Shown: in pieces, positions 18,516 through 28,531 of the stretch
Numbering within the stretch: the stretch's first letter is position 1
How the letters are laid out: each line of letters begins with the position of its first letter
NCBI RefSeq assembly: GCF_006494375.1
Contig: NZ_VHIZ01000056.1
Span: 203,685-267,684, forward strand
Reading direction: 5' to 3'
DNA: 64,000 bases
Origin: Pantoea anthophila
GTDB lineage: Bacteria > Pseudomonadota > Gammaproteobacteria > Enterobacterales > Enterobacteriaceae
Made by a program: the position numbers and the translations under genes
Notes under the pieces: model-generated
What the model was told of the DNA's origin: nothing
Seen by the model: the letters and a program-made list of their open reading frames with translations, nothing else
The model's database searches: none

Positions 18516-19211
18516 ATGTCCTCCTCCCTGCGTTTATCACTGGTCGGTGATTACCGCGCCAGTGCGGTTGCCCATCAGGCTATTCCCCTTGCGATTGAAC
18601 GTGCCGCCCGTCGGCTGAACATCACTGCGGAAGCAGAATGGATCCCCACTGAACAGCTTAGCGAGGCGCATCTGGCGCAGAGCGATGCTATCTGGGTCGT
18701 GCCGGGCAGTCCTTATCATAATGACGCGGGTGTTTTCGACACCATTCGCTGGGCGCGGGAAAGCGGCAAACCTTTCCTGGGCTCCTGCGGCGGATTTCAG
18801 TATGCGGTCATCGAATACGCGCGCAATGTGCTGGAGTGGCAGGATGCGCGTCACGCCGAAACGGAAACGGGCGGGCGACAGGTGATTACGCCACTGAGTT
18901 GTTCGCTGGTGGAGAAGCGCGGCACAGTAAGATTTGAAGCGAACTCGCGTATCGCCCTGGCCTATGGGGCGCTCAGCAGCGATGAAGGCTACCACTGCAA
19001 CTTTGGCGTCAACCCGGCATTCAGTACCGCACTGGGCGAGAACACGCTGCGCATTACCGCCTGGGACGAGGCGGGTGAGGTGCGCGGCGTAGAGCTGCCC
19101 GACCATCCCTTCTTTGTCGCGACGCTGTTTCAGTCAGAGCGCGCCGCCCTGCAGGAGAAGGACGCTCCGCTGGTGGTCGCGTGGATGCAGGCCGCGCTGG
19201 CGCAGCGCTGA
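18516..19211 (+). CDS. CTP synthase C-terminal-related (class I glutamine amidotransferase-like) protein
   Basis: A stand-alone protein of 231 residues related to the glutaminase half of CTP synthase. It has the nucleophile elbow GSCGGFQYAVIEYARNVL with Cys91, and VVPGSPYHNDAGVFDTI in front. The usual class I triad ends in His-Pro-Glu. Here the motif is PDHPFF, so His197 is present but the Glu two residues later is Phe. Glutaminase activity is therefore uncertain. No synthetase partner is adjacent. An AGGAAC ribosome-binding site precedes the ATG. It lies between dtpA and nth, where E. coli has no such gene. The substrate is unknown. Confidence 0.75.
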   Translation: MSSSLRLSLVGDYRASAVAHQAIPLAIERAARRLNITAEAEWIPTEQLSEAHLAQSDAIWVVPGSPYHNDAGVFDTIRWARESGKPFLGSCGGFQYAVIEYARNVLEWQDARHAETETGGRQVITPLSCSLVEKRGTVRFEANSRIALAYGALSSDEGYHCNFGVNPAFSTALGENTLRITAWDEAGEVRGVELPDHPFFVATLFQSERAALQEKDAPLVVAWMQAALAQR

Positions 19212-19267
19212 CGGGCTTCATCAGGTGACACCGTCACGGATAACCGGGCGGGCGCGATGTATAAACG

Positions 19268-19999
19268 TCAGCGATTCAGCTGGCGGCGCTGCGCGATCTG
19301 TTCAGCGCGCAGCAGCAGGGCCTGCAGATCCTCTTCATCAATATCCAGCAGTTCACCGCCCTGCATCGCCTGATGCAGATCGGCGCGGGTCAGCGGCACC
19401 GGCATCGCCACCGGCTCAGGTTTACTCTCTGCGGGAGCCAGCGGATGCGGATAGCGGCGACCGGCCAGATTATTAAACAGCAGCGCCAGCAGCGCGAGCG
19501 TCAGGGAGTTGAGCAGAACCGGCGTCAGAACAAACTGATAGCCCAGCTGCTGTACCGCAGGTCCGCCCAGAATGGCGGTCAGCGCCACCGCGCCGCCAGG
19601 CGGATGCAGGCAGCGCAGCTGAAACATCAGCAGGATCGCCACACAGGCTGCCACGCCGCAGGCGATTGCCGGATCGGGGATCAGCAGGCTGACGGTCACG
19701 CCCGCCAGCGCTGACAGGCTGTTGCCGCCGACGATGGCCCACGGCTGCGCCAGCGGACTGGCGGGCACACCAAACAGTAACACGGCCGAGGCGCCGACCG
19801 GCGCGACAAACCAGAGGTTCAGCTCACCCAGCATCCAGTGGCTCAGCAGGCTGGTCAGCATCAATCCGCAGCCGGCGCCCAGCGCGGCGAACAGGATATG
19901 CTTTTGCGTGACCGCCAGCGGGTGCGGCCAGAGTCGCGCCAGGAACTGGCGCAGAGGATGCCTCGCAGCAGGAGGCCGTTCATTCGTTGCTTTACTCAC
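19268..19999 (-). CDS. HPP-family integral membrane protein
   Basis: An inner-membrane protein of about 243 residues with four to five hydrophobic segments and the family signature CLHPPGGAVALTA. A soluble C-terminal tail (DLHQAMQGGELLDIDEEDLQALLLRAEQIA) follows. HPP proteins have been linked to nitrite transport in plants and cyanobacteria; the bacterial role is not established. I chose the GTG at 19999 (SKATNERPPAARHPL...) because the upstream extension to 20071 is not typical of the family. That start is uncertain, since no clear ribosome-binding site is visible at either position. Confidence 0.75.
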   Translation of the reverse strand: MSKATNERPPAARHPLRQFLARLWPHPLAVTQKHILFAALGAGCGLMLTSLLSHWMLGELNLWFVAPVGASAVLLFGVPASPLAQPWAIVGGNSLSALAGVTVSLLIPDPAIACGVAACVAILLMFQLRCLHPPGGAVALTAILGGPAVQQLGYQFVLTPVLLNSLTLALLALLFNNLAGRRYPHPLAPAESKPEPVAMPVPLTRADLHQAMQGGELLDIDEEDLQALLLRAEQIAQRRQLNR

Positions 20000-20138
20000 C
20001 GGGTCATAACATTTTCTTATCGTCAGGGGCGGCGATTTTCCATCATCAACAGCGAGGTAACAACCCGACAAACTGTGACGTTATTCAGAACGGCAGGGAG
20101 GGCGGTGGCAGAGAGAGACGCAGAGGGCAATCAGACGA

Positions 20139-20160
20139 TAAAAAACCCGCCGCAGCGGGT
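20139..20160 (-). terminator. Rho-independent terminator of the rsx-nth operon
   Basis: The stem ACCCGC/GCGGGT is followed on the minus strand by a T run directly at the nth stop codon. Confidence 0.85.
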
Positions 20161-20792
20161 CAGTCCGTTTTTTCAGGATACTCGCAGAGATCCTCAATCA
20201 GGCAGGAGCCACAGCGCGGTTTGCGCGCCACGCAGGTGTAGCGGCCGTGCAGAATCAGCCAGTGATGACAATCGACCTTATACGCCGCCGGAACCACTTT
20301 CAGCAGCTTCTGTTCGACCTCTTCCACGTTTTTACCGGGAGCAAACCGGGTGCGGTTGCTGACGCGAAAGATATGGGTGTCGACAGCGATGGTTGGCCAG
20401 CCAAAGGCGGTGTTGAGTACCACGTTGGCGGTTTTGCGGCCGACGCCCGGCAGCGCTTCCAGCGCCGCGCGATCTTCCGGCACCTCGCCGTTGTGCTGTT
20501 CCAGCAGAATGCGGCAGGTCTTGATGACGTTTTCCGCTTTGCTGTTAAACAGGCCGATAGTTTTGATGTAGGACTTCACGCCATCCACTCCCAGCGCCAG
20601 CATGGCGGCAGGGGTGTTGGCCACCGGATAGAGTTTCGCGGTGGCTTTATTGACGCTGACATCGGTCGCCTGCGCGGAAAGCAGGACCGCAATCAGCAGT
20701 TCAAACGGCGAGCTGAAGTGAAGCTCGGTGGTCGGATGCGGATTATGTTCCTGCAGACGCCGCAGGATCTCGGTGCGTTTCGTCTGATTCAC
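20160..20792 (-). CDS. nth: Endonuclease III
   Basis: A DNA glycosylase/AP lyase that removes oxidised pyrimidines. The 210-residue protein has the helix-hairpin-helix [13 protein letters not shown] with its catalytic lysine, the catalytic aspartate in VDTHIFRV, and the C-terminal [4Fe-4S] cluster cysteines in the pattern C-x6-C-x2-C-x5-C. The start is GTG at 20792, overlapping the rsxE stop as GTGA. It is therefore the last gene of the rsxABCDGE-nth operon, as in E. coli. Confidence 0.97.
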   Translation of the reverse strand: MNQTKRTEILRRLQEHNPHPTTELHFSSPFELLIAVLLSAQATDVSVNKATAKLYPVANTPAAMLALGVDGVKSYIKTIGLFNSKAENVIKTCRILLEQHNGEVPEDRAALEALPGVGRKTANVVLNTAFGWPTIAVDTHIFRVSNRTRFAPGKNVEEVEQKLLKVVPAAYKVDCHHWLILHGRYTCVARKPRCGSCLIEDLCEYPEKTD

Positions 20793-21493
20793 ACGGCTTT
20801 CCCGGCTGCGCCCTGCGGTGCGGCGCTGGCCGCGGCTTCAGCACGCAGTGCCGCACGCTGCTTCATCTTCTGATCGATCAGGTATTTGCCCGCCAGCATC
20901 ATGCCGAGGCCAATAAACGCGCCAGGCGGCAGCATGGCCAGCAGCATCGGTGAATCAAAATGGACCACTTCAATGCGCAGCGATTTTGCCCACGGCCCCA
21001 GCAGCTGATCGGCGCCGTTAAACAGGGTGCCGCTGCCGATAATTTCGCGCAGCGAGCCCAGCACCACCATGGCGCAGGTCGCGCCCATGCCGATGGCGAA
21101 ACCATCAAGCGCCGCCAGCGGAATGCTGCTTTTAGAGGCCACGGCTTCGGCACGGCCCACCACAATGCAGTTGGTCACGATCAGCGGGATAAAGATCCCC
21201 AGCGACTGATAGAGTCCATAGGCATAGGCGTTAATCAGCATCTGCACGCAGCTCACCACCGAAGCGATGATCATCACGTAGATCGGGATGCGGATTTCCG
21301 AAGGGACCCAGCGGCGCGAGGCGGAAATAAAACTGTTGGTCAGGGTCAGCACCAGCGTGGTCGCCAGCCCCAGACCGAGCGCATTGGTGGCCGTTGCGGT
21401 GACCGCCAGCAGCGGACAGAGGCCCAGCAGCTGCACCAGCGCCGAGTTGTTCTTCCACAATCCGCCAACCAGCAGACTTTTAGCTTCACTCAT
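20789..21493 (-). CDS. rsxE: Electron transport complex subunit RsxE
   Basis: An integral membrane subunit of the Rsx (Rnf-like) complex, which in E. coli keeps the redox sensor SoxR reduced and so switches off the soxS response. 234 residues, with six predicted membrane segments and conserved [25 protein letters not shown] and [15 protein letters not shown]. The ATG at 21493 overlaps the rsxG end by 8 bases; a GTG at 21505 is less likely. An alanine-rich C-terminal tail ([18 protein letters not shown]) is a lineage feature. Confidence 0.96.
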   Translation of the reverse strand: MSEAKSLLVGGLWKNNSALVQLLGLCPLLAVTATATNALGLGLATTLVLTLTNSFISASRRWVPSEIRIPIYVMIIASVVSCVQMLINAYAYGLYQSLGIFIPLIVTNCIVVGRAEAVASKSSIPLAALDGFAIGMGATCAMVVLGSLREIIGSGTLFNGADQLLGPWAKSLRIEVVHFDSPMLLAMLPPGAFIGLGMMLAGKYLIDQKMKQRAALRAEAAASAAPQGAAGKAV

Positions 21494-22118
21494 TTGCGTC
21501 TCCACATTGCGGTAACGAAGAAAGTTTCTCCGGCAGCGTTTTCATTAACAGCGCGGTGCGTTTGGTGGCATTGACCACCGCGCGCGGGGTAATGGTGGCA
21601 CCGGTAAACTGATCGAACTCGCCGCCATCTTTTTTCACAGCAAAGGCCTTATCGCCGGGGCCCTGAACCACTTTGCCGTTAAAGCTGTTGATCCAGTCAG
21701 AAATCCGCAGTTCGATCTTGTCGCCCAGACCGGGCGTTTCATGATGTTCAATCACCCGCACGCCCAGTACTTTACCCTGGAAATCGGCACCGACAAGCAT
21801 CTGTATGGCACCAGAATAGCCGTCAGGCGCAGTGGTCTCCAGTGCGGCAGCCACCGGCCGATCGCCTTTGCGCGCCAGATAGAGGTGATGGGGCGCGCTG
21901 TTACCCAGTGCCGGATCGGTGACAACGTAACAATCCTGCTGAATGTTATTGTCATAAAGCGTGGTCGGAACCACCTGATCCAGCTGGTTTTTCTGCTGTA
22001 ACTGCGTCTGATGTTCAACCGTGGGTTTGGTCACGGTGTTCACCACGGCGGTCGCCGCGGTGGTGATCGCGGCAAACATCGCCAGCGTTACCCCATTTTT
22101 ACGAATCGTCTCCAGCAT
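21486..22118 (-). CDS. rsxG: Electron transport complex subunit RsxG (FMN-binding)
   Basis: A membrane-anchored, periplasmic flavoprotein subunit of the Rsx/Rnf complex. 210 residues, with one N-terminal transmembrane helix ([19 protein letters not shown]) and the FMN_bind domain. FMN is attached through a phosphoester to Thr175 in [12 protein letters not shown], the position used in E. coli. Adjacent glycine-rich segments ([10 protein letters not shown]) fit the family. It lies between rsxD (3 bases away) and rsxE (overlapping). Confidence 0.96.
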   Translation of the reverse strand: MLETIRKNGVTLAMFAAITTAATAVVNTVTKPTVEHQTQLQQKNQLDQVVPTTLYDNNIQQDCYVVTDPALGNSAPHHLYLARKGDRPVAAALETTAPDGYSGAIQMLVGADFQGKVLGVRVIEHHETPGLGDKIELRISDWINSFNGKVVQGPGDKAFAVKKDGGEFDQFTGATITPRAVVNATKRTALLMKTLPEKLSSLPQCGDANE

Positions 22119-22121
22119 CGC

Positions 22122-23180
22122 TTAATCCTTCTGATGGCCGTAAACGCGCGGCTGGGTGTAGTAGTCGATAAGCGGCACGCAGATATTCGCCAGCAGCACG
22201 GCAAAGGCGACGCCATCGGGATAGCCGCCGAAGCTGCGGATCAGCCACACCAGCAGGCCAATCAGCGCACCATAGATCAGGCGGCCCCGGTTAGTGGTTG
22301 AGGCTGTCACCGGATCGGTCGCAATAAAGAACGCGCCCAGCATGGTGGCACCGGAGAACAGGTGGATCAGCGGGCTGTTGAGCGAGTCCGGTGAGAAGAA
22401 CCAGCCCAGCGTGGCGCAGACGGCCAGCGACAGCAGCATCGCCGCAGGAATATGCCAGCGGATAGCTTTTTTCCACAGCAGGAACAGGCCGCCCGCCAGA
22501 TAGCCGACGTTGACCCACTGCCAGCCGAGACCCGCCAGCACGCCGCTGTAAATCGGCTGGGCCAGCAGGTGTTCAGCGCTGTGACCCGCGCGTAAGCCGG
22601 TTTTAAAGGTATCCAGCGGGGTCGCCTGGCTGATGCCATCCACACCCATCTGCAGCTGCTGCATGGTATCGCCCGCCAGAGTATGCCCGCGGAAAACCAT
22701 GCTCAGGCTGTCGAGCAGGCTGGGTTTGATCGCCTGAAGGGTATCGGGCGGCAGCCAGCTGGTCATCTGCACCGGGAAGGAGATCAGCAGCACCACATAG
22801 CCAACCATTGCCGGATTAAAGGGGTTCTGACCCAGCCCGCCATACAGCTGTTTCGCAATGACCACGGCAAAAAGCGTACCGACGACCACCAGCCACCAGG
22901 GCGCCAGCGGCGGCAGGCTGATGCCGATCAGCACGGCGGTCAGCAGCGCTGAGTTATCTGCCAGCGTGCTGGCAACCGGCGCTTTGCGCAGCCGCAGAAT
23001 CGCCGCTTCAGTCAGCCAGGCGGTGAGCGTCGCCAGTAAAACCTGTAACAGGGTGCCGTAGCCAAAGAAATAACACTGTGCGGCAAAACCGGGCAGCGCA
23101 GCCAGCACCACCAGCAGCATGATATTGCCGGTGCTGCGGCGATTGTGGGTGTAAGGAGAACTTGCGATACGAAAAGCCAT
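22122..23180 (-). CDS. rsxD: Electron transport complex subunit RsxD
   Basis: An integral membrane flavoprotein subunit homologous to NqrB/RnfD. 352 residues and about nine to ten transmembrane helices. Thr187 in [10 protein letters not shown] is the expected covalent FMN attachment site. [14 protein letters not shown] and [20 protein letters not shown] are conserved family blocks. It starts immediately after the rsxC stop and is part of the tight rsxABCDGE-nth operon. Confidence 0.97.
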   Translation of the reverse strand: MAFRIASSPYTHNRRSTGNIMLLVVLAALPGFAAQCYFFGYGTLLQVLLATLTAWLTEAAILRLRKAPVASTLADNSALLTAVLIGISLPPLAPWWLVVVGTLFAVVIAKQLYGGLGQNPFNPAMVGYVVLLISFPVQMTSWLPPDTLQAIKPSLLDSLSMVFRGHTLAGDTMQQLQMGVDGISQATPLDTFKTGLRAGHSAEHLLAQPIYSGVLAGLGWQWVNVGYLAGGLFLLWKKAIRWHIPAAMLLSLAVCATLGWFFSPDSLNSPLIHLFSGATMLGAFFIATDPVTASTTNRGRLIYGALIGLLVWLIRSFGGYPDGVAFAVLLANICVPLIDYYTQPRVYGHQKD

Positions 23181-25802
23181 TTAATCCTCAAGCGTCGTAG
23201 ACGACTGCGCTTTACGCGCTTTGGCACGGGCGATGGCGGCAGCAATAGCGGCTTTGCGCGCATCATCGGGTTGATTCAGTTCAGGTGCCTGTTCAGGTTC
23301 GGCATTCGCATTGTTTGCCTGCTCCTGAGCCTGCTCCGCTTTCTCCACCGCAAAATGCGCGGCGGTCGCCAGCGCGGCGGCGTCGCGTGACGCGGCGTCC
23401 GCCTCCTGTTCCGCCTGTGAGGGCTCAGGGGCGCTGTCGGTGGCGGGCGTAGCGGGTTCAGCGTGCTGCGCCTGCGCGGCTTTCTTCGCTTTGGCGCGGG
23501 CAATGGCGGCCTGCACGGCGGCCTTACGCGGATCGGTTTCAGCCGGTGCGTCTGCGGCGCCGTCGGTGACAGCCTGCGTGGACGCTTCAGCATTCTCGGC
23601 CTGCGCGGCTTTCTTCGCTTTGGCGCGGGCAATGGCGGCCTGCACGGCGGCCTTACGCGGATCGGTTTCAGCCGGTGCGTCTGCGGCGCCGTCGGTGACA
23701 GCCTGCGTGGACGCTTCCGCATTGTCCGCCTGCGCGGCTTTCTTCGCTTTGGCGCGGGCGATGGCGGCCTGCACGGCGGCTTTGCGCGGATCGGTTTCAG
23801 CCGGTGCGTCTGCGGCGCCGTCAGTGACAGCCTGCGTGGACGCTTCAGCATTGTGCGCCTGCGCGGCTTTCTTCGCCTTGGCGCGGGCGATGGCGGCCTG
23901 CACAGCGGCCTTACGCGGGTCGGTTTCAGCCGGTGCGTCTGCGGCGCTGTCGGTGACAGCCTGCGTGGACGCTTCCGCATTGTCCGCCTGCGCGGCTTTC
24001 TTCGCTTTGGCGCGGGCAATGGCAGCCTGCACGGCGGCCTTGCGCGGGTCGGTTTCGGCCGGTGCGTCTGGCGTGGCTTCAGCAGCCTGTTGCGCTGTTT
24101 CAGCCTCCGGCTGTGCCGCTTTCTTCGCTTTAGCGCGGGCAATCGCCGCTTCTACCGCCGCTTTACGTGGATCGGTGGTCTGACGCGTGACCGGCTGGGT
24201 TTCAGCCTGCGCCTCGGCCTGACGCAGACGCGCCTGCGCATGGCGGGCTTCACGCTGCGCCTCAAGCGTCGCTTCATCCGGCTGGGCAGCCGGACGCGCG
24301 TTCACCCGCGCTTTTGCGGCGGCCAGTTCACCGTTATCCGTACGAGCCACACGCTGCTTGGCCTCTTCATGGCGTGCTTCGCGGGCCTGTTTTTCACGCT
24401 CCAGTCGCGCCTGACGCGCTTCAAAGCGCGCTTTCGCTTCCAGCGTGCGTTTGGCTTCCAGATCGATGGCGCGCAGTTCCGCTTTTTCCTGCCGGTAATA
24501 TTGCACCAGCGGGATGTTACTCGGGCAGACATAGGCGCAGGCACCGCACTCAATGCAGTCATCGATATGGTGAGCGCGCGCTTTATCGTGATCGCCGCCC
24601 TGGCTGAACCAGTAGAGCTGCTGTGGCAGCAGCTTAGCCGGACAGGCATCGGCACAGGCTGAACAGCGAATGCAGGACTGCTCTTCGTCGTTGTTGCCCA
24701 TCTCACTGGCAGAAGGCGCCAGAATACAGTTAGTAATTTTCACCACCGGCACATCCAGCGACGGCAGGGTAAAGCCCATCAGCGGACCGCCCATGATCAC
24801 CATCTGGCGCGGCGCAGGGGTGAATCCCACCTGATGCAGCAGATGACTGATGGGCGTACCCAGACGGCTCCAGACGTTACGCGGCTGAGCAATCGCCTCA
24901 CCGGTCAGGGTGACCACGCGCTCGGTAATCGGTTCGCCGTTGATAATGGCGCGCTTCACCGCCCACGCGGTGCCAACGTTCTGCATCAGCACGCCGATAT
25001 CGGTTGAGCGCCCGCCGTGTGGCACTTCCTTGCCGGTCAGGATGCGGGTCAGCTGCTTGGCACCGCCCGAGGGGTATTTGGTCGGGATCACCCGGATTTG
25101 CAGGTCACGCTCACTGCCCAGCGCCTGCTTCAGGGCGGCAATCGCTTCGGGTTTGTTATCTTCGATGCCGATCAGCACCCGCTCAGCCTGCAGCACCCAG
25201 CCGAGAATGCGGCTGCCTTCCAGCACCTCGGCGGCATAATCCTGCATCAGGCGATCGTCCGCGGTGATGTAAGGCTCGCACTCTGCCGCATTGATAATCA
25301 GGGTTTTTACCCCGCGCAGGCCACCTTTCAGTTTCGTGGCGGTCGGGAAGCCCGCGCCACCCAGGCCCGCCACGCCCGCATCGTGAATGCGCTGCACGAT
25401 ATCGGCGCGCGGATGCTGGCGATAGTCAGGCAGGGGATCGAGCGGCACCCAGCGATCTTCGCCATCGGGCGTCATAAAGATGCAGAGTTCGGACAGACCG
25501 GAAGGATGCGCGGTCATATGCTGGCCAATCGCATCAATCACCCCGGAGGTGGGCGCATGAACCGGCAGCATACGGCCGGTTCCAAACGTCAGCGGCTGAC
25601 CGCGCAGCACCTTATCGCCAGGCGCCACGCAGATCTCGCCTTCATGGCCGATATGCTGTTTTAACGGAATAACGAAACGGTCCGGCAGGGGCAGTTCGCT
25701 CAGCGGCGTGCCGTTGGACTGGGTTTTCATTTCGGGCGGATGAATGCCGCCCTGAAAATCCCAGACCTTCTCTTTTTTCAGGAAGTTAAACAGATTAAGC
25801 AT
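23181..25802 (-). CDS. rsxC: Electron transport complex subunit RsxC with expanded C-terminal repeats
   Basis: A peripheral subunit of the Rsx/Rnf complex expected to carry NADH/FMN and two [4Fe-4S] clusters. It has 873 residues, longer than E. coli RsxC (740). The N-terminal 450 residues carry the RnfC domain with [14 protein letters not shown], then two ferredoxin motifs ([12 protein letters not shown] and [12 protein letters not shown]). A basic coiled coil follows. The C-terminal third is a tandem array of 43-residue Ala/Lys-rich units containing [21 protein letters not shown]. Five full units are almost identical and degenerate ones flank them. Length variation in this tail is known among RsxC proteins. 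Confidence 0.96.
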   Translation of the reverse strand: MLNLFNFLKKEKVWDFQGGIHPPEMKTQSNGTPLSELPLPDRFVIPLKQHIGHEGEICVAPGDKVLRGQPLTFGTGRMLPVHAPTSGVIDAIGQHMTAHPSGLSELCIFMTPDGEDRWVPLDPLPDYRQHPRADIVQRIHDAGVAGLGGAGFPTATKLKGGLRGVKTLIINAAECEPYITADDRLMQDYAAEVLEGSRILGWVLQAERVLIGIEDNKPEAIAALKQALGSERDLQIRVIPTKYPSGGAKQLTRILTGKEVPHGGRSTDIGVLMQNVGTAWAVKRAIINGEPITERVVTLTGEAIAQPRNVWSRLGTPISHLLHQVGFTPAPRQMVIMGGPLMGFTLPSLDVPVVKITNCILAPSASEMGNNDEEQSCIRCSACADACPAKLLPQQLYWFSQGGDHDKARAHHIDDCIECGACAYVCPSNIPLVQYYRQEKAELRAIDLEAKRTLEAKARFEARQARLEREKQAREARHEEAKQRVARTDNGELAAAKARVNARPAAQPDEATLEAQREARHAQARLRQAEAQAETQPVTRQTTDPRKAAVEAAIARAKAKKAAQPEAETAQQAAEATPDAPAETDPRKAAVQAAIARAKAKKAAQADNAEASTQAVTDSAADAPAETDPRKAAVQAAIARAKAKKAAQAHNAEASTQAVTDGAADAPAETDPRKAAVQAAIARAKAKKAAQADNAEASTQAVTDGAADAPAETDPRKAAVQAAIARAKAKKAAQAENAEASTQAVTDGAADAPAETDPRKAAVQAAIARAKAKKAAQAQHAEPATPATDSAPEPSQAEQEADAASRDAAALATAAHFAVEKAEQAQEQANNANAEPEQAPELNQPDDARKAAIAAAIARAKARKAQSSTTLED
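23440..24180 (-). repeat. 129-bp in-frame tandem repeats inside rsxC
   Basis: The stretch encodes about six consecutive copies of a 43-residue unit (129 bp period, for example GCCTTACGCGG recurring at 23521 and 23650). The central copies differ at only a few bases. A further degenerate copy ends the protein. Near-identity at the DNA level points to recent unequal recombination or slippage. Confidence 0.92.
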
Positions 25803-26373
25803 GAGTTTCTACCGGGATCACCCGTACAGGAATGGTATTCAAATCCCACTTCCAGTTAGCTGGCGTGGTGGCAACCGGACGCATTTCGATGCAGTCAGTC
25901 GGGCAGGGGGCGACACAGAGATCGCAGCCGGTGCAGACATCGCTCAGCACGGTGTGCATGGCGCGGGTGGCCCCGACAATCGCATCCACCGGACAGGCCT
26001 GAATACATTTGGTGCAGCCAATACAGTTGGCTTCATCAATAAAGGCCACGGTGCGCACCGGCTCTTTCGCCGTTTCGTCGCCATCGATGGGCTGCGGTTC
26101 AACGTTGAGCAGGGCCGCCAGCTTGAGCATGGTCTGCTCACCGCCCGGCGCGCACTTGTTGATCGCTTCACCGTTGTTTCCGACCGCATCGGCATAGGGA
26201 CGGCAGCCAGGATAGCCGCACTGGCCGCACTGGCTCTGTGGCAGAACGGCATCAATCTGCTCAACAATGGGATCCTCTTCCACCTCAAAGCGGCGCGAGG
26301 CGTAACCCAGCAGGCCGCCGAACACCAGGCTCAGCGCACTCAGTACAGCAATAGCAATCCAGATCGCGGTCAT
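25795..26373 (-). CDS. rsxB: Electron transport complex subunit RsxB
   Basis: An iron-sulfur subunit of the Rsx/Rnf complex. 192 residues, with an N-terminal membrane anchor ([23 protein letters not shown]). A 4Fe-4S domain follows with [16 protein letters not shown] and a further Cys near residue 74. Two ferredoxin-type clusters are [12 protein letters not shown] and [12 protein letters not shown]. It overlaps rsxC by 8 bases and its start touches the rsxA stop. Confidence 0.97.
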   Translation of the reverse strand: MTAIWIAIAVLSALSLVFGGLLGYASRRFEVEEDPIVEQIDAVLPQSQCGQCGYPGCRPYADAVGNNGEAINKCAPGGEQTMLKLAALLNVEPQPIDGDETAKEPVRTVAFIDEANCIGCTKCIQACPVDAIVGATRAMHTVLSDVCTGCDLCVAPCPTDCIEMRPVATTPANWKWDLNTIPVRVIPVETHA

Positions 26374-26954
26374 CAGAATTTCACCAGCCCGCTGAAGCCC
26401 ATAAAGGCCAGTGCCATCAGGCCCGCGGTAATCAGGGCGATGGAGTTACCTTTAAACGGGGCGGGGACATTGGCCAGCACCAGCCGCTCACGCATACCGG
26501 CGAACAGCACCATGACCAGCGAGAAGCCGATAGAGGCGCTGAAGCCATAGAGCGCGGCCTGCATAAAGGTGTGGTTGAGGTTGACGCTCAGCAGGGGCAC
26601 GCCCAGCACCGCACAGTTGGTGGTAATCAGCGGCAGAAAGATCCCCAGCAGACGATAGAGCGACGGGCTGGTTTTACGCACCACCATCTCGGTGAACTGC
26701 ACAACGACGGCGATCACCAGGATATAGGCCATGGTACGCAGATAGACCAGATCCAGCGGCAGCAGGATCAGATGGTTGACCAGCCAGGCGCAGATCGAGG
26801 CCAGCGTGATCACGAAAGTCGTGGCGAGGCCCATGCCAATCGCCGTTTCCAGTTTTTTGGAAACGCCCATAAAGGGACAGAGGCCGAGAAACTTCACTAA
26901 AACGAAGTTATTTACCAGCACGGTGCCAACAAAGAGAAGCAGATAATCGGTCAT
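26373..26954 (-). CDS. rsxA: Electron transport complex subunit RsxA
   Basis: An integral membrane subunit homologous to NqrE/RnfA. 193 residues and six predicted helices, beginning [35 protein letters not shown] cysteine in LGLCPF and a second in TTNCAVLG are the conserved residues proposed to hold an intramembrane iron centre. It is the first gene of the rsx-nth operon. The promoter should lie in the 120-base gap before ydgK. Confidence 0.97.
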   Translation of the reverse strand: MTDYLLLFVGTVLVNNFVLVKFLGLCPFMGVSKKLETAIGMGLATTFVITLASICAWLVNHLILLPLDLVYLRTMAYILVIAVVVQFTEMVVRKTSPSLYRLLGIFLPLITTNCAVLGVPLLSVNLNHTFMQAALYGFSASIGFSLVMVLFAGMRERLVLANVPAPFKGNSIALITAGLMALAFMGFSGLVKF

Positions 26955-27077
26955 TTTTTCGCCTGGGAGCCAGAAAGCGGCTTATTATCATTGATAGCGC
27001 GGCGTATCTCAACACCCGCGCCATCGGCAGAGCGGCAGACCGCACTCAGAATTAAATTCCTGACATAACTCACAGCG

Positions 27078-27521
27078 TTACGGCGCAATGAAGGTCGCTT
27101 TCACCCGTTTTGAACGTTTGAAATAGGGCGCGAAAACCGCAGCGGCCAGCAGCGATAACAGCAACGTCTGCAGCGCACGGCTGTCGGCAACCGGCGTGAA
27201 CGCAAAGGTTTTCAGCGCTAACAGCACCGTAATCAGCAGCCAGAGCAGGTAGTGACGCGGCAGGCGATGCGACCGCTTGAAGAACAGCCAGCTGATCCAG
27301 AGGCTGTAGGCCCAGACCGCCACGGCCGTAAGCAGGGAAATGGCCCAGTAGGAGAAGAGTGTGCTGCCGTGCGAAAAGAGCGCCACACGCCATTCAGCAT
27401 TGAACAGCGGGGTGAGATACATCGCCAGCACCAGAACGGTGGTTAACAGAGTCATTATCAGCCAGGCCAGCGGCAGCAAAAGCCAGCCGCCAATACGTGG
27501 CGCAGCAACCTGTTCATTCAT
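27078..27521 (-). CDS. ydgK: DUF2569 inner-membrane protein YdgK
   Basis: A 147-residue membrane protein with four predicted helices. It begins RIGGWLLLPLAWLIMTLLTT, the hallmark GGWL of DUF2569. Another conserved block is WAISLLTAVAVWAYSLWISWLFFKRS. It sits between cnu and rsxA exactly as E. coli ydgK does. The function is unknown. The ribosome-binding site is weak. Confidence 0.88.
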   Translation of the reverse strand: MNEQVAAPRIGGWLLLPLAWLIMTLLTTVLVLAMYLTPLFNAEWRVALFSHGSTLFSYWAISLLTAVAVWAYSLWISWLFFKRSHRLPRHYLLWLLITVLLALKTFAFTPVADSRALQTLLLSLLAAAVFAPYFKRSKRVKATFIAP

Positions 27522-27567
27522 CGGGAGTTATTCCTGTCTCGGAGAGTCGAAGCGCAGCAGGATAACA

Positions 27568-27595
27568 TGTCCGGAAGGGCTCGCCCATCCGGACA
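27568..27595 (-). terminator. Hairpin after cnu
   Basis: The strong stem TGTCCGGA-x-GGGC / GCCC-x-TCCGGACA has a two-base loop and one mismatch. It lies 36 bases past the cnu stop and lacks a T run, so the terminator role is likely but unproven. Confidence 0.55.
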
Positions 27596-27630
27596 GGTCA
27601 GGGGGTAAAAGAGCGGTTAACAGCAGAAAG

Positions 27631-27846
27631 TCAGACCACGTAACGCCACACTGTTTTCGGGACACAGCCGAGATCGTACAGGCGTCCGCCGGAGACCAGC
27701 TCAGCACGCCGGTGGTCGGCAGCCCGATACATGTTGATGATCTCGATATCATTCGTCAGTGAGTAGTTGAGGTGGTCGAAAAGCTTTTCCAGACTGTCTG
27801 AATTATTTACTTTGCGGAATTTAAGCAGGTAATCGTGCGCAGTCAT
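27631..27846 (-). CDS. cnu: OriC-binding nucleoid-associated protein Cnu (YdgT, Hha paralogue)
   Basis: A 71-residue Hha/YmoA-family protein that partners H-NS and StpA to silence horizontally acquired genes and can bind oriC. The sequence [22 protein letters not shown] ... [31 protein letters not shown] matches E. coli Cnu along its whole length. In-frame ATGs at 27849 and 27855 are alternatives; I chose 27846 by alignment to the known N terminus. It sits upstream of ydgK and rsxA as in E. coli. Confidence 0.95.
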   Translation of the reverse strand: MTAHDYLLKFRKVNNSDSLEKLFDHLNYSLTNDIEIINMYRAADHRRAELVSGGRLYDLGCVPKTVWRYVV

Positions 27847-28056
27847 CATTGCCATAACAGATAGAAGTAACAAAGGAGTGCTCAGTATAGGGGGCGGGCC
27901 TTGCCTGTCCAGATCGGGCAGGTAAGAAAAGGTGAAAATCAGACTAACGCACCGTAAACGTAATGAAAATTCGTAGTTTTATTTTTTTACCACAGTCCAC
28001 AGCCATTATCCCGTCTCTGGCTGCGCGTGAATGTTTCATCCTCAACGGCAGAACCG

Positions 28057-28100
28057 GCAAAAAACCGCTTTGCCTGCCACGATAAAAGCCGGTTTTTGCG
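28057..28100 (+). repeat. Terminator-like hairpin upstream of ytfQ
   Basis: GGCAAAAAACCGCTTT pairs with AAAGCCGGTTTTTGC across a 13-base loop and ends in a T run on the plus strand. It is about 430 bases before ytfQ and may be a leader structure or a free terminator. Confidence 0.45.
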
Positions 28101-28183
28101 CTCCCGGAGCGAATCCCCTGTCAGTGGCTTTTTTTCGTGGTTTTTACTCCAGCGTTATCCTGAACCTCTTCGCTGTCGTCAGA

Positions 28184-28302
28184 GAAACGTTTCGCTCACG
28201 GACAGTGTCAGCAGGCGACTGTGCGGGCAGTCACAAAACCTGTTTTTTGTTGCAGCTCAGCGTTATAACCCGTTTTGTACGCCTGGCTGTAATCGTTTCC
28301 AG
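28184..28302. promoter_or_regulatory. Putative LacI/GalR-type operator pair upstream of ytfQ
   Basis: CTGTAATCGTTTCCAG (28287-28302) is a near-palindrome close to the GalR/GalS consensus GTGNAANCGNTTNCAC. A second core, GAAACGTTTC, lies at 28184-28193. The centres are about 106 bp apart. E. coli ytfQ is known to respond to GalR/GalS. The downstream site is the better match. Confidence 0.42.
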
Positions 28303-28531
28303 CGCCATTACACATAAGCGATTCTGTTTATTACAATTATTTAACCGCAAAGTTTTTATTTCTCAGCAGTTCTCTCCATAACGCCACGGCCAGCAACCCC
28401 CTGCCGTTACACGTAACTCCTTTAAATTGCTCTGTTTTGTGAGGCGCGTCGCCATTATGCACCCTTTTTTAGTCCAGGCTAAGCGTGCTCTCTACCCTAA
28501 ACAGCAAACGCCCTTCAGAGGAATGAAAACT

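Noticed and set aside
23440..24180. CRISPR-like array
   Set aside because: The repeats are directly abutting, 129 bp long and in frame within a gene, with no spacers and no cas genes.
23440..24662. Long plus-strand frames (247 and 399 codons) and a 288-codon minus-strand alternative frame over the rsxC tail
   Set aside because: They are shadows of the 129-bp repeats: the products are low-complexity repeats in the wrong frames, and the rsxC frame explains the conserved sequence.
27874..28531. blr homologue expected near cnu
   Set aside because: No short membrane-protein frame resembling Blr could be found in this interval.
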